Assembly (NCBI RefSeq): GCF_947493875.1
Contig: NZ_CANLSU010000006.1
Coordinates: 62,001 to 126,000 of the forward strand
DNA: 64,000 nt
DNA from: an uncultured Marinococcus sp.
Lineage (GTDB): Bacteria; Bacillota; Bacilli; Bacillales; Marinococcaceae
Direction of reading: 5' to 3'
The position numbers and the translations under genes were made by a program. The notes beneath the pieces are model-generated. The model worked only from the letters and a program-made list of their open reading frames with translations. It was not told where the DNA came from and ran no database searches. How positions within the stretch are numbered: position 1 is the first letter of the stretch; each line of letters starts with the position of its first letter. Below are positions 36,759 to 44,981 of the stretch, in pieces.

Positions 36759-37121
36759 ATGGTTATGGAAAGAGACATGGAATCAATCAGGAAGCTTTTG
36801 ATTGATTTGAAGGAGCAAAAACCCGGCTTCAGCCTGACATCTAAAAACGAAGAAACCGATTATTACATGTATCTGCTCACCGAAGGAGGCCTGATCGAGG
36901 CAACCCGGCACAAAACCTTGAGTAAACAGGTGACAAGCTACCATAATATTAAGATTACATTTGCCGGCCATGATTTCATTGATGTTGCTGAAGACGACAA
37001 TATTTGGAACAAAACACAGGAAAAAGCCATGGAAAAGGGATGGTCGATGTCCAACATCCCCCTGACCGTTTTGACAGATTTACTTAAAACCACACTTTAC
37101 CAGCATTTAAGCAGCGACTGA
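36759..37121 (+). CDS. DUF2513 domain protein
   Basis: A 120-residue protein starting MVMERDMESIRKLLIDL, with GGTGG 8 nt upstream. The family features are the N-terminal RDMESIRKLL helix, ITFAGHDFIDVAEDDNIWNK and the C-terminal SNIPLTVLTDLLKTTL. DUF2513 proteins are common in phages and accessory regions and have no known function. It is a single gene here with its own terminator. No phage genes are adjacent. Confidence 0.82.
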   Translation: MVMERDMESIRKLLIDLKEQKPGFSLTSKNEETDYYMYLLTEGGLIEATRHKTLSKQVTSYHNIKITFAGHDFIDVAEDDNIWNKTQEKAMEKGWSMSNIPLTVLTDLLKTTLYQHLSSD

Positions 37122-37171
37122 AGCACAACTAATTTCTCATGGTTTATGCTTTACCCACATAGCTTCCCGCG

Positions 37172-37199
37172 AACCTCCTGATACTTCAGGAGGTTTTTT
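37172..37199 (+). terminator. Terminator of the DUF2513 gene
   Basis: Perfect 10-bp stem AACCTCCTGA/TCAGGAGGTT (37172-37181 with 37186-37195) followed by TTTTTT. Confidence 0.85.
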
Positions 37200-37638
37200 G
37201 TTGTTCCGGCTGAATACTTTTCTTGTCCGGCATAAGCTCTTTTTCAGCAGCATTTTTAAGAGGTTTACTGATTTATATAAATTAGTTCATTCCTCATGAA
37301 ACACAAGAATCAGGTTATTTTTCTCACATTATTCATTTGTAACATTATGTTCGTTTCCTCACTGAAATTTTAAATTTAATCGCTTTAAAACCCTCGTTTT
37401 ATAAGGGTTTTGTAAATATTACACATAATTTCTCATATATTTCATAAAGCTTAATCTTGTTACGTTTGCATTACATTCGTCCTATTCGCTTGAAAGTTCT
37501 TCTTCTTCAAGTTAAATTTACAAACGTGCGATAGATTACTTTGACATACGCATCCAACTATTAATTTGTTTACGCTCATTCACCCTTAATGCTCATTAAA
37601 TAAAAATTTTATACCTTCCAAGGAGGAATTTTTCAACC
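37200..37638. other. 439-nt AT-rich region upstream of the 3D-domain gene
   Basis: No ORF. It holds a hairpin (AAAACCCT/AGGGTTTT, about 37386-37414). On the minus strand TGTAAT-GCAAA-CGTAAC (37459-37475) is one base from the WalR consensus TGTWAH-N5-TGTWAH. A TTGACA lies near 37541-37548, without a good -10. An unusually long leader for a wall protein seems likely. Confidence 0.4.
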
Positions 37639-38337
37639 ATGATGAAATCTACGAAAGCTTCACATTGGATCGGCGGCGCAATTCTTGGTACAGCTCTAGC
37701 TTTTGCAGCACCAGCGGTAAGTGATGCATCAGACAGCCTGCTGGTCCAGGGAGACTCCAGTGACTCTGTATCCCAAGCCCAATCGGTACTCGATGATAAA
37801 GGATATTATGATTATGAAGTAGACGGGATTTTTGGTTCGATCACAGCAGCAGCTGTCCGCGATTTTCAGGCTGCTGAAGGCCTTACGGTCGACGGTATCA
37901 TCGGTCCGAATACAAAAGCAGCGCTTTATGGGGAGAGCTCCAGTGACAATGATACTGAAGCAGACTCTGAAGCAGACGACAGCGATGATGAAGCGGTCGA
38001 ATCTGCTTCCACCTCCGAAAGCAGCAGCTCTGCAGACACCTCCGGCGGAGAATCCATGACAGTTGAAGCTACTGCTTATACAGCAGACTGCGCAGGCTGC
38101 AGCGGCATTACAGCTACCGGCGTGAATTTAAATACCAACCGCTATGCGAAAGTCATCGCTGTAGACCCTGATGTTATTCCACTCGGCTCTGAAGTGCAAA
38201 TTGAAGGTATGGGTACTTATACGGCAGCGGATACCGGCGGAGCGATAAATGGAAACCGCATTGACGTTCACGTTCCAAGTAAGTCCGAAGCTTATTCCTT
38301 CGGCCGCCGAAGCGTTGAAGTAACCGTAGTAGATTAA
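37639..38337 (+). CDS. Secreted peptidoglycan-binding 3D-domain protein
   Basis: A 232-residue secreted protein. A signal peptide (about 1-31, MMKSTKASHWIGGAILGTAL...) is followed by a PG_binding_1 domain (QAQSVLDDKGYYDYEVDG, DFQAAEGLTVDGIIGPNTKA), an acidic Ser/Asp/Glu linker, and a 3D domain with ATAYTADCAGCSG, AVDPDVIPLGSEV, TAADTGGAI and IDVHVPS. These are conserved Asp residues of the lytic-transglycosylase-like fold found in YocH and Rpf-like proteins. AGGAGG lies 12 nt upstream. It probably remodels the wall. Two Cys (CAGC) are in the domain. Confidence 0.9.
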   Translation: MMKSTKASHWIGGAILGTALAFAAPAVSDASDSLLVQGDSSDSVSQAQSVLDDKGYYDYEVDGIFGSITAAAVRDFQAAEGLTVDGIIGPNTKAALYGESSSDNDTEADSEADDSDDEAVESASTSESSSSADTSGGESMTVEATAYTADCAGCSGITATGVNLNTNRYAKVIAVDPDVIPLGSEVQIEGMGTYTAADTGGAINGNRIDVHVPSKSEAYSFGRRSVEVTVVD

Positions 38338-38362
38338 TCTACTTATAAGCTTTATCAATGAA

Positions 38363-38404
38363 GAGACGCCTTTCCTTCGAAATGGAAAGGCGTCTCTATT
38401 TTTT
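38363..38404. terminator. Terminator between the 3D-domain gene and cynS
   Basis: A 13-bp stem GAGACGCCTTTCC/GGAAAGGCGTCTC (38363-38375 with 38384-38396) followed by a T-rich tract. It can serve both convergent genes. Confidence 0.85.
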
Positions 38405-38410
38405 ATTCGT

Positions 38411-38857
38411 TTACCACTTTGTATATGGAAGAAATTTGCCGTTTAACGTGACGACGACCCGGTCTCCTTTTGGATCCTCTTCGCGTTCTACATCCATTTT
38501 AAAATCGATGGCGCTCATAATACCATCACCGAATTCTTCATGGATAATTTCCTTTAATGTCGTTCCATATACCTGAGTAATTTCATGAAACCGGTAAACA
38601 AGCGGATCTGTCGGAACATCCTCGTTTAGAGAACCTTTGTATGGAACAGCCATCAATTCATGCTTAATTTCTTCATAAGGAACTTCGAGGTAGTTAATGA
38701 GCGCGTCTGCTTCCTTTTCGTCCATTGATGCCTGACCCTGAATTACAGCAGCAACCCAGGTTTTGTTACGGCCCACGGCTTCCGCTAGATCCTGATAAGT
38801 AGCTCTTTTCCGGTTCTTTGCTTCTATCAGCTTGGCGGTGACTTCACTCATTTCCAT
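38411..38857 (-). CDS. cynS: Cyanate hydratase (cyanase)
   Basis: A 148-residue protein with the N-terminal five-helix domain and C-terminal catalytic dimerisation domain. The catalytic region VYRFHEITQVYGTTLKEIIH includes the Arg and Glu of the active site, the Ser is in MSAIDFKMDV, and DPKGDRVVVTLNGKFLPY ends the protein. It converts cyanate and bicarbonate to ammonia and CO2. The E. coli cynT/cynX partners are absent. Cyanase is uncommon in bacilli, so transfer is possible. Confidence 0.95.
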   Translation of the reverse strand: MEMSEVTAKLIEAKNRKRATYQDLAEAVGRNKTWVAAVIQGQASMDEKEADALINYLEVPYEEIKHELMAVPYKGSLNEDVPTDPLVYRFHEITQVYGTTLKEIIHEEFGDGIMSAIDFKMDVEREEDPKGDRVVVTLNGKFLPYTKW

Positions 38858-39242
38858 TATTTTCTCTCCTTCCTTATTCTATTCTACTTTACTTTAACAT
38901 GCAGGCATTACCACAATATATGATTTTTGCCATCTTCTTTTAGGCGGCTGGAATTCAAACTGCGCTAAGCTTAGTTCCAACAGCCTATTTTTTGTTAATT
39001 TACCGTAATTTTGTTTCAAAAAGATGCATTAAGGATATATGTATAGCTACCTGCATATTTTTATGCCGGTTTTTAAAAGTGAATATAACCAGCTTCAGCA
39101 GCAATGAGTTAGACCATTGGGAGCTAATCATAAGCTGAAAAGAAAAAGCCTGACAGCTGTTTCTTTTTAGTTCCAGGCATGCACCGGGTGCTTCTGTGAC
39201 TGAAACAGATTATTACTACTACCCCACGAAGGAGTGCTTGTT
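38858..39242. other. 385-nt intergenic region, divergent cynS/GT8 gene
   Basis: An imperfect hairpin (about 38942-38992: TAGGCGGCTGGAA with TTCCAACAGCCTA, 11 of 13 pairs, then TATTTTTTG) looks like a terminator but has no + strand gene before it. No ORF. The rest is AT-rich, with a GCCTG/CAGGC hairpin near 39149-39179. Confidence 0.35.
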
Positions 39243-40094
39243 ATGTCTTATTTTTCTCCCTATATTGTTACCACTGTAGCTGATGCTAATTATGCTGAGC
39301 ATACAGCTGTGTCCTTTACTTCTCTTCTCACGAACACTGCAAGGCCGGAGAGAATTGAATTCCACGTTATTGAAACCGGCTGGAGCAGCTATCAAAAACA
39401 AATGCTCGAGCAGCTCGGAGCTTACTTTAATTCCCGTGTCGTTTTTCATGCCATCGACACCGACAGATATAAAAATCTTTTTCAGGCAAATCACAAATAT
39501 TCCTATCATATTACCAATGCTGCCTATTACCGGTTATCCATTCCATACTTGTTTACGAATGTAGACAAGATATTGTATATCGACTGCGACACCATCGTCC
39601 AGGAAGACATTACTATTTTGTGGAAGATCCCTCTGCGGCGCCAGGTTATGGCCGCAGCAGAAAACTTCGGCGGATTCTACCGCAACGATGATTTGTTTAT
39701 GCCGCCGGAAGCTAAATATTTTAATTCCGGGGTTATGATGATTCACGTGCCAAATTGGAAAAAACACCAGGTGACCGACCAGGTCGTCCAGTTTATCCAA
39801 AAGCATGAGAGCCGGATGCTTTATCACGATCAGGACGGCTTAAACGCCGTGCTTTACAATCATTGGTTCGAGCTTCATCCTAAATGGAATACAATGACTG
39901 ATATGTTCCTGAAGGCTGTTCCTGACACCCGCCAGGGAAAAAAGGTGATGAGTGCTGTCGAAAAGCCGGCTGTCATTCATTTTACCGGGCCGGAAAAGCC
40001 ATGGCAGCCAGATACCAAGCACCCTTTAAAGCATTTGTATCATGAATATGCTGCCCAAAAAGACGAAATTGTCGTGAAGCCTACTTCCCTGTAA
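39243..40094 (+). CDS. Glycosyltransferase family 8 protein
   Basis: A 283-residue protein starting MSYFSPYIVTTVADANYAEH 8 nt after AAGGAG. The nucleotide-sugar DxD motif is ILYIDCDTIVQEDIT. Other GT8 features are YRLSIPYLF, KYFNSGVMMIHVPNWK, DQDGLNAVL and IHFTGPEKPW. It resembles LgtC-type glucosyl/galactosyltransferases. It is monocistronic with no other sugar genes around, so acceptor is unknown. Confidence 0.9.
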   Translation: MSYFSPYIVTTVADANYAEHTAVSFTSLLTNTARPERIEFHVIETGWSSYQKQMLEQLGAYFNSRVVFHAIDTDRYKNLFQANHKYSYHITNAAYYRLSIPYLFTNVDKILYIDCDTIVQEDITILWKIPLRRQVMAAAENFGGFYRNDDLFMPPEAKYFNSGVMMIHVPNWKKHQVTDQVVQFIQKHESRMLYHDQDGLNAVLYNHWFELHPKWNTMTDMFLKAVPDTRQGKKVMSAVEKPAVIHFTGPEKPWQPDTKHPLKHLYHEYAAQKDEIVVKPTSL

Positions 40095-40098
40095 TACC

Positions 40099-40135
40099 GG
40101 TGCCGCTCTTTTAATCAAAAGGAGCGGCATTATTT
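40099..40135. terminator. Terminator between GT8 and DUF2294 genes
   Basis: Stem TGCCGCTC/GAGCGGCA with an extended AT-rich inner pairing (CTTTT/AAAAG), between convergent genes. Confidence 0.65.
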
Positions 40136-40825
40136 TGCTTCGGGCTCCTTACTGCTGCAGACAAATATTAAATAATTGATGTCTTTATCCACGTCCCAGA
40201 TAATAAATGGATCGATCACTTCCCGCGGCATCCGTGCCAGTAAATCTGTTTCATCGATGATGCTTTTAACGAGTGTTGTTTTTGCTGCTTCAATTTCCTC
40301 TGCATGCCCTTCTTCAAGAAGCTGACGTTCTACCGGTGTCAATACATTCGTTCGTTCAATCAGCACTACGCGGTGATTTAAAGGTTTTGTGTTCACAAAC
40401 GCAGAGAGACCTTCTTTGTTTTCTCCCGCTTTTTTCACAACGCTGTTTAACTCTTCCTGCCACTTTTCTACAATTCCGGATTCCGCTGGCGCCTCCACAG
40501 TACCGAAAATCACCCCGGAAAGCTGGTCAAGGTTCCAGTCAGTGTAAATATCGAGTATTTCCTTTCCGGTCACTGCTTCGAGCTCTGATTTTATATCAGC
40601 ATAGAGAACGCTCATCAGCATCTCCCTCAACTCTTCAACTTTCCTGCCTTCATTTTTTTGAATTAAAATTTGTTCCATCGGTACCAAAAAATCACGAATG
40701 TGGACACAAAAATAAGGCGGGGCCCACGTAGTATGTACAGAGATAGGTCCTTTTCCAAAGCTTTCCCTCAAAACCTTTCCAATATATCCAGCTATCGCTG
40801 ATTGTACTTCCTTTACTTCTGACAT
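40130..40825 (-). CDS. DUF2294 (MpsC-like) domain protein
   Basis: A 231-residue soluble protein starting MSEVKEVQSAIAGYIGKVLR after GGGAG. It has two similar halves: residues ~1-115 (SFGKGPISVHTTWAPPYFCVHIR ... DWNLDQLSGVIFG) and ~117-231 (ending FIIWDVDKDINYLIFVC). This is the DUF2294 repeat; some members are called MpsC because they occur with sodium-translocating MpsAB systems. No mpsAB lies near. The function is not established. Confidence 0.8.
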   Translation of the reverse strand: MSEVKEVQSAIAGYIGKVLRESFGKGPISVHTTWAPPYFCVHIRDFLVPMEQILIQKNEGRKVEELREMLMSVLYADIKSELEAVTGKEILDIYTDWNLDQLSGVIFGTVEAPAESGIVEKWQEELNSVVKKAGENKEGLSAFVNTKPLNHRVVLIERTNVLTPVERQLLEEGHAEEIEAAKTTLVKSIIDETDLLARMPREVIDPFIIWDVDKDINYLIFVCSSKEPEAK

Positions 40826-41175
40826 CACATTTTCTCCCTTTCTTCCAAGCCTCATCTTGTTTTGCCCCCGCTCTTCCAGTCTTTCCGGACAAAACGAAAG
40901 CTTATAAAAGCATAAAAAAAGCCACAGAGGAAAAATATCCTTTGTAGCTTACCGTTTAGCTCAATTGTCTAACGATCCTGCATCATTTACTGATTATTAA
41001 ATTTTACATTGCCGCCTGGGACGACACCCGGGGCTTCATTTCCTGTGAGTGTAACGACTTATTTTCAGCCCTATTGTCCAAAAATTTCTATCGTCCTTAT
41101 AAAACATACATTATTTATTCATGTTTCACTTTACCTGTTTTGAACTGATTTTGCAATGTATTTGCTGCAGGAATG
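40826..41175. other. 350-nt region between DUF2294 and antiporter genes
   Basis: It holds a terminator-like hairpin on the minus strand (about 40910-40945: GCTACAAAGG/CCTCTGTGGC then TTTTTTT) located 230 nt past the antiporter stop. This distance implies a long 3' UTR or an unannotated transcript between 40945 and 41175. The only minus-strand ORF there is a 25-codon TTG frame, not convincing. Confidence 0.4.
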
Positions 41176-42483
41176 CTACAGCAGAAACGCTGCGGCCAGT
41201 CCGCAGATAAACAGCGGAATGTTGAAGTGCAGGAATGTCGGCACACATGTATCCCATATGTGATCATGGCGTCCATCGGCATTCAGGCCGGCTGTCGGTC
41301 CAAGCGTGCTGTCAGAGGCCGGTGAGCCTGCATCCCCAATCGCACCCGCTGTGCCGATTAAAGCTGCGGTGGCAAGCGGAGAGAAGCCGAGTGAGGCGCT
41401 AAGTGGCACAAACAAGGCTGCAAGGATTGGAATCGTCCCGAATGAAGAGCCTATCCCCATTGTAATCAATAGGCCTGTCAAAAGCATCACAACTGCTCCG
41501 AGAAGCTGGCTGCCTCCAAGAACGTCAGACGTCACTGCAACTAATTGCTCTACTGCTCCGGTGTCCTGCAGAACAGTCGCGTATCCGGAGGCAAGGAGCA
41601 TCACAAAGGCGATCATCCCCATCATTCGAACGCCGTCGTTCACCGTCTGGTCAGCTTCTTTCACCGGAACAACCCGGAAAATAAACATAGCTGCAATACC
41701 GGTCAATGCACCGATTACCAATGATTCGGTCCATACCTGTACTAAAAGAGCAGATACAATCGCTATCAGTGTTAACAAATGTGACCACTGAAATTTATTA
41801 GTGTTCTTCAGGGAAGCCCCTGCTTCTGTAACGTCTACGTTTCCCGCTTCCATTTCTTTATCTTTACGGTACGTAACGAAAATAGCTATCAGCAGGCCGA
41901 TCACCATGCCGCCGACTGGAATAATCATCGCCTGCCAAATCTGCCCGAACGCAATATTCATGCCGTTGTCGTTCATGCTCTCCTGAATAATCTCCTGAAA
42001 AATCAGTCCATAGCCGACAGGGATCAGCATATACGGCGCCTTTAAGCCAAAGGTCAAGCTTACAGCTACCGCCCGGCGGTTAATTTTCATATGATCAAAT
42101 AAATGCAGAAGCGGCGGTATAAGTATCGGGATAAATGCAATATGTACCGGCACAAGATTCTGCGATAAACAGGCCACTCCTGCAATGGTCAAAAGCAAAG
42201 CTGCCCGTTTATTTTTTAACAGCTTTACCAGATTTGTCACTAAAAACCCTGTAATCCCCGAATAGCCAATCATAACTGCAAAAACACCGAGAAGAATGTA
42301 GCTGAGGGCGGTGTCAGCCCTCCCGCCCATACCGGATACGAGCATTTCAATGGAATCGGTAAATGATAGACCGGCCAGCAGCCCTGCCGTCACTGCTGCA
42401 CCCATCAGTGCAAGAATAACATTCAGCCGGAACAGACTGAGCACAATCAGCACCAGGACTGAAACTATAACTGCGTACTCCAC
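41176..42483 (-). CDS. Na+/H+ antiporter family protein (YuiF/NhaC-type)
   Basis: A 435-residue integral membrane protein with about 11-12 hydrophobic segments and a short charged loop (YRKDKEMEAGNVDVTEAG). It starts with GTG after GAGGG. Motifs such as NLVPVHIAFIPILIPPLL, GIGSSFGTIPILAAL and LIGTAGAIGDAGSPASDSTL are typical of the Na_H_antiporter superfamily. Members exchange Na+ for H+ or carry amino acids, so the substrate is open. Sodium export would fit a salty, alkaline habitat. Confidence 0.85.
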   Translation of the reverse strand: MEYAVIVSVLVLIVLSLFRLNVILALMGAAVTAGLLAGLSFTDSIEMLVSGMGGRADTALSYILLGVFAVMIGYSGITGFLVTNLVKLLKNKRAALLLTIAGVACLSQNLVPVHIAFIPILIPPLLHLFDHMKINRRAVAVSLTFGLKAPYMLIPVGYGLIFQEIIQESMNDNGMNIAFGQIWQAMIIPVGGMVIGLLIAIFVTYRKDKEMEAGNVDVTEAGASLKNTNKFQWSHLLTLIAIVSALLVQVWTESLVIGALTGIAAMFIFRVVPVKEADQTVNDGVRMMGMIAFVMLLASGYATVLQDTGAVEQLVAVTSDVLGGSQLLGAVVMLLTGLLITMGIGSSFGTIPILAALFVPLSASLGFSPLATAALIGTAGAIGDAGSPASDSTLGPTAGLNADGRHDHIWDTCVPTFLHFNIPLFICGLAAAFLL

Positions 42484-42610
42484 TTTGTTTCCCTCGTTTC
42501 TCTTCTTTTATCGTTTATGTACATGGATACAGATTAAACGCACAAAGAAGATTTTAGCATAGATCCTTTAGTCTGCTCAAACTTTATCAGAGTAAAATGT
42601 TCTGCTTTAT

Positions 42611-43063
42611 TTAAAATTCCCACTCGTAGTGCGTCCATGCGCTCTTAGCCCCGCCAAGCGATTCGTAAAGTCTGCGTGCTTTTTTATTGCTGCGGTCTGT
42701 TTCAAGCACCATACCGGCATAATCCTCTGACTGCACGTAAGAAAGGACGAACTCAAGAAGCTCTTTTCCGTAATGCTGACCCTGGAATTCTGGATAGATA
42801 TACAGGTCGTTTAAAATGGCTGTTTTTTTAACCTGTAAGGTGCTGAACGTCTGATACAGGGTAGCAAAACCGATCAAGTCGCCGTAATGCTCCACGATAA
42901 ACTGGATGCCGATTTCCGGCTGGGCCAGAAGCTTTTTAATCAGTGTCTTTAATTTGCCGATGCCCGGATCGGGATGCTCGTAATGGTCCACAATATACGC
43001 CTGCATGGCTTCTGCGAGACTGGGGATATCTTCTGTTTCTACGGTTCGTATTCTTATACTCAT
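42611..43063 (-). CDS. GNAT family N-acetyltransferase
   Basis: A 150-residue acetyltransferase starting MSIRIRTVETEDIPSLAEAM, with AGGAGG 5 nt upstream. The acetyl-CoA region is LNDLYIYPEFQGQHYGKELL and the end is ETDRSNKKARRLYESLGG. It resembles small YjcF/PaiA-like GNATs; substrate unknown. Confidence 0.85.
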   Translation of the reverse strand: MSIRIRTVETEDIPSLAEAMQAYIVDHYEHPDPGIGKLKTLIKKLLAQPEIGIQFIVEHYGDLIGFATLYQTFSTLQVKKTAILNDLYIYPEFQGQHYGKELLEFVLSYVQSEDYAGMVLETDRSNKKARRLYESLGGAKSAWTHYEWEF

Positions 43064-43198
43064 GACGGCCTCCTGCATAGTTCTATTACCTTGCGTTTAA
43101 TTGTTTTATCGCACTATATTTCATCTTATGGCACACAGAAACATGATACAACCCCGAAAGCAAAAGGGCGGAGGAAAAATATCCCTTTTACATTCATA

Positions 43199-43237
43199 TA
43201 AAAACGGGAGCCGCTTTTGCGCGCCCCCGTTTTTATC
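43199..43237 (-). terminator. Terminator of cysJI
   Basis: Stem AAAAACGGG/CCCGTTTTT around a GC-rich loop, just past the cysI stop. Confidence 0.7.
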
Positions 43238-44954
43238 AGTCATGAAAATTTGTTCCGTCTGTAGTGGCTTTAACATAATCTGCACGGATGACAAAATCCC
43301 CAAAATGCTCTCCGTCGTAACGTTCCTTCGCAAAACGGGCAATCATCGGTTCGAGTTCACTTAAAATTTCCTCTTCCCCAATATTTTCCCGGTAAAGCTT
43401 GCTCAGGCGGTCACCGGTAAAGCTTGCGCCTAAATACATATTGTATTTCCCGGGTGCTTTTCCGATAAAGCCAATCTCTCCGAGCGCCGAACGGGCACAG
43501 CCATTTGGACAGCCCGTCATTCGGATAATAATATCTTCATCCCGCAGGCCCTGTTCCTCAAGCGTAACCTCGAGTTTATCGACCAGCGAAGGAAGATAAC
43601 GCTCTGCTTCCGCCATGGCAAGTCCACAGGTCGGGAAGGAAACACAGGCCATCGAGTTGCGGCGGAGAGCGGAATAGTGCTTTCCGTCAGTCAGACCGTA
43701 ATCCTCAATCAATTTGCTGATCTGCCTTTTTTTATAGTCTGTTATATCGGATATGACAACGTTTTGATTCGGCGTCATTCGGAAATCGCCGGTGTGGATT
43801 TTGGCTATTTCCCGAAGCCCGGTCATTAATTGATAGTTTTCCTCGTCCTTGATCCGCCCATTTTCGATAAACAGAGTGAAGTGCCACTTACCATCGTTGC
43901 CTTTAATCCATCCGTACTCGTCTCCGTTGCTTTCAAATTCATAGGAACGGGCCGCCTCTATTTCATAGCCAAGCCGTTCATTCAATTCGCTTTTCAGCCA
44001 TTCGACCCCGTAGCGGTCAATTGTATATTTGAAACGGGCATTTTTCCGGTTGGAACGATTGCCGTAATCGCGCTGAATTGTCAGAAGCTTCTCTGAAGCA
44101 TTCACCACTTCTTCCTTCGGTACATAGCCGATCACACGTCCAAGCTGCGGATACGTATCCGGTTCGCCGTGCGTCATTCCCATACCGCCGCCGACTGACA
44201 CGTTAAATCCCTTCAGCTCGCCGTCTTCCACAATAGCAATGTAGCCGATGTCCTGGGAGAAAACGTCAATGTCGTTGGACGGCGGAACTGCCACACCGAT
44301 CTTGAATTTTCTTGGGAGGTACGTTTCGCCGTAAACCGGCTCCACTTCTTCCTTGCTGTCCGCCACCTTTTCTTCGTCAAGCCATATTTCATGGTAGGCC
44401 GTCGTGCGCGGCAGCAGATGGTCGCTGATCTGTTTGGAATACTCATACACTTCCCCGTGCACATCGGATTGATTCGGGTTCACATTGCACATAACGTTTC
44501 TGTTAACGTCCCCACATGCGGCAATCGAATCCATCATAGCTGCGTTAATTTCCTGGAGATTCTTTTTCATATTCCATTTGAGAATCCCGTGCATTTGAAA
44601 CGTCTGCCGGGTAGTAAGCCGGAGAGTGCCGTTGCCGTATTTATGCGACACTTCATCCATTGTGAGCCACTGTTCCGGTGTAATGACGCCTGCCGGCAGA
44701 CGGACACGGAGCATAAACTGATATGCCGGTTCAAGCTTTTGCTGGCGGCGCTCGTTGCGCAGGTCCCGGTCGTCCTGCATGTAGCTGCCGTGAAACTTCA
44801 TCAGCTTTCCATCTGCTTCAGGAATGCTCGCAGTGATAGGATTTGCCATCGTTTTAACAAGCGTACCGCGTAAGAAGTTACTGTCTTTTTTCAAGTGCTC
44901 CATGCCATCTAACGGGGCATCCTGAATGTTTTTTAAGCTGCTGTATTCTGACAT
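43236..44954 (-). CDS. cysI: Sulfite reductase (NADPH) hemoprotein beta subunit
   Basis: A 572-residue siroheme protein. Two ferredoxin-like repeats precede the cluster-binding cysteines in [20 protein letters not shown] and [19 protein letters not shown] (four Cys for the 4Fe4S-siroheme unit). Siroheme contact [12 protein letters not shown] is near the N-terminus. It reduces sulfite to sulfide for cysteine synthesis. It follows cysJ by 27 nt with GGGAGG. Confidence 0.96.
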   Translation of the reverse strand: MSEYSSLKNIQDAPLDGMEHLKKDSNFLRGTLVKTMANPITASIPEADGKLMKFHGSYMQDDRDLRNERRQQKLEPAYQFMLRVRLPAGVITPEQWLTMDEVSHKYGNGTLRLTTRQTFQMHGILKWNMKKNLQEINAAMMDSIAACGDVNRNVMCNVNPNQSDVHGEVYEYSKQISDHLLPRTTAYHEIWLDEEKVADSKEEVEPVYGETYLPRKFKIGVAVPPSNDIDVFSQDIGYIAIVEDGELKGFNVSVGGGMGMTHGEPDTYPQLGRVIGYVPKEEVVNASEKLLTIQRDYGNRSNRKNARFKYTIDRYGVEWLKSELNERLGYEIEAARSYEFESNGDEYGWIKGNDGKWHFTLFIENGRIKDEENYQLMTGLREIAKIHTGDFRMTPNQNVVISDITDYKKRQISKLIEDYGLTDGKHYSALRRNSMACVSFPTCGLAMAEAERYLPSLVDKLEVTLEEQGLRDEDIIIRMTGCPNGCARSALGEIGFIGKAPGKYNMYLGASFTGDRLSKLYRENIGEEEILSELEPMIARFAKERYDGEHFGDFVIRADYVKATTDGTNFHD

Positions 44955-44981
44955 ATGCGTTTGGTTCCTCCCCGGTAGTTA

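Noticed and set aside
41004-41081. 25-codon minus-strand frame with a TTG start near the antiporter 3' end
   Set aside because: Very short, non-standard start, weak site and no recognisable similarity.
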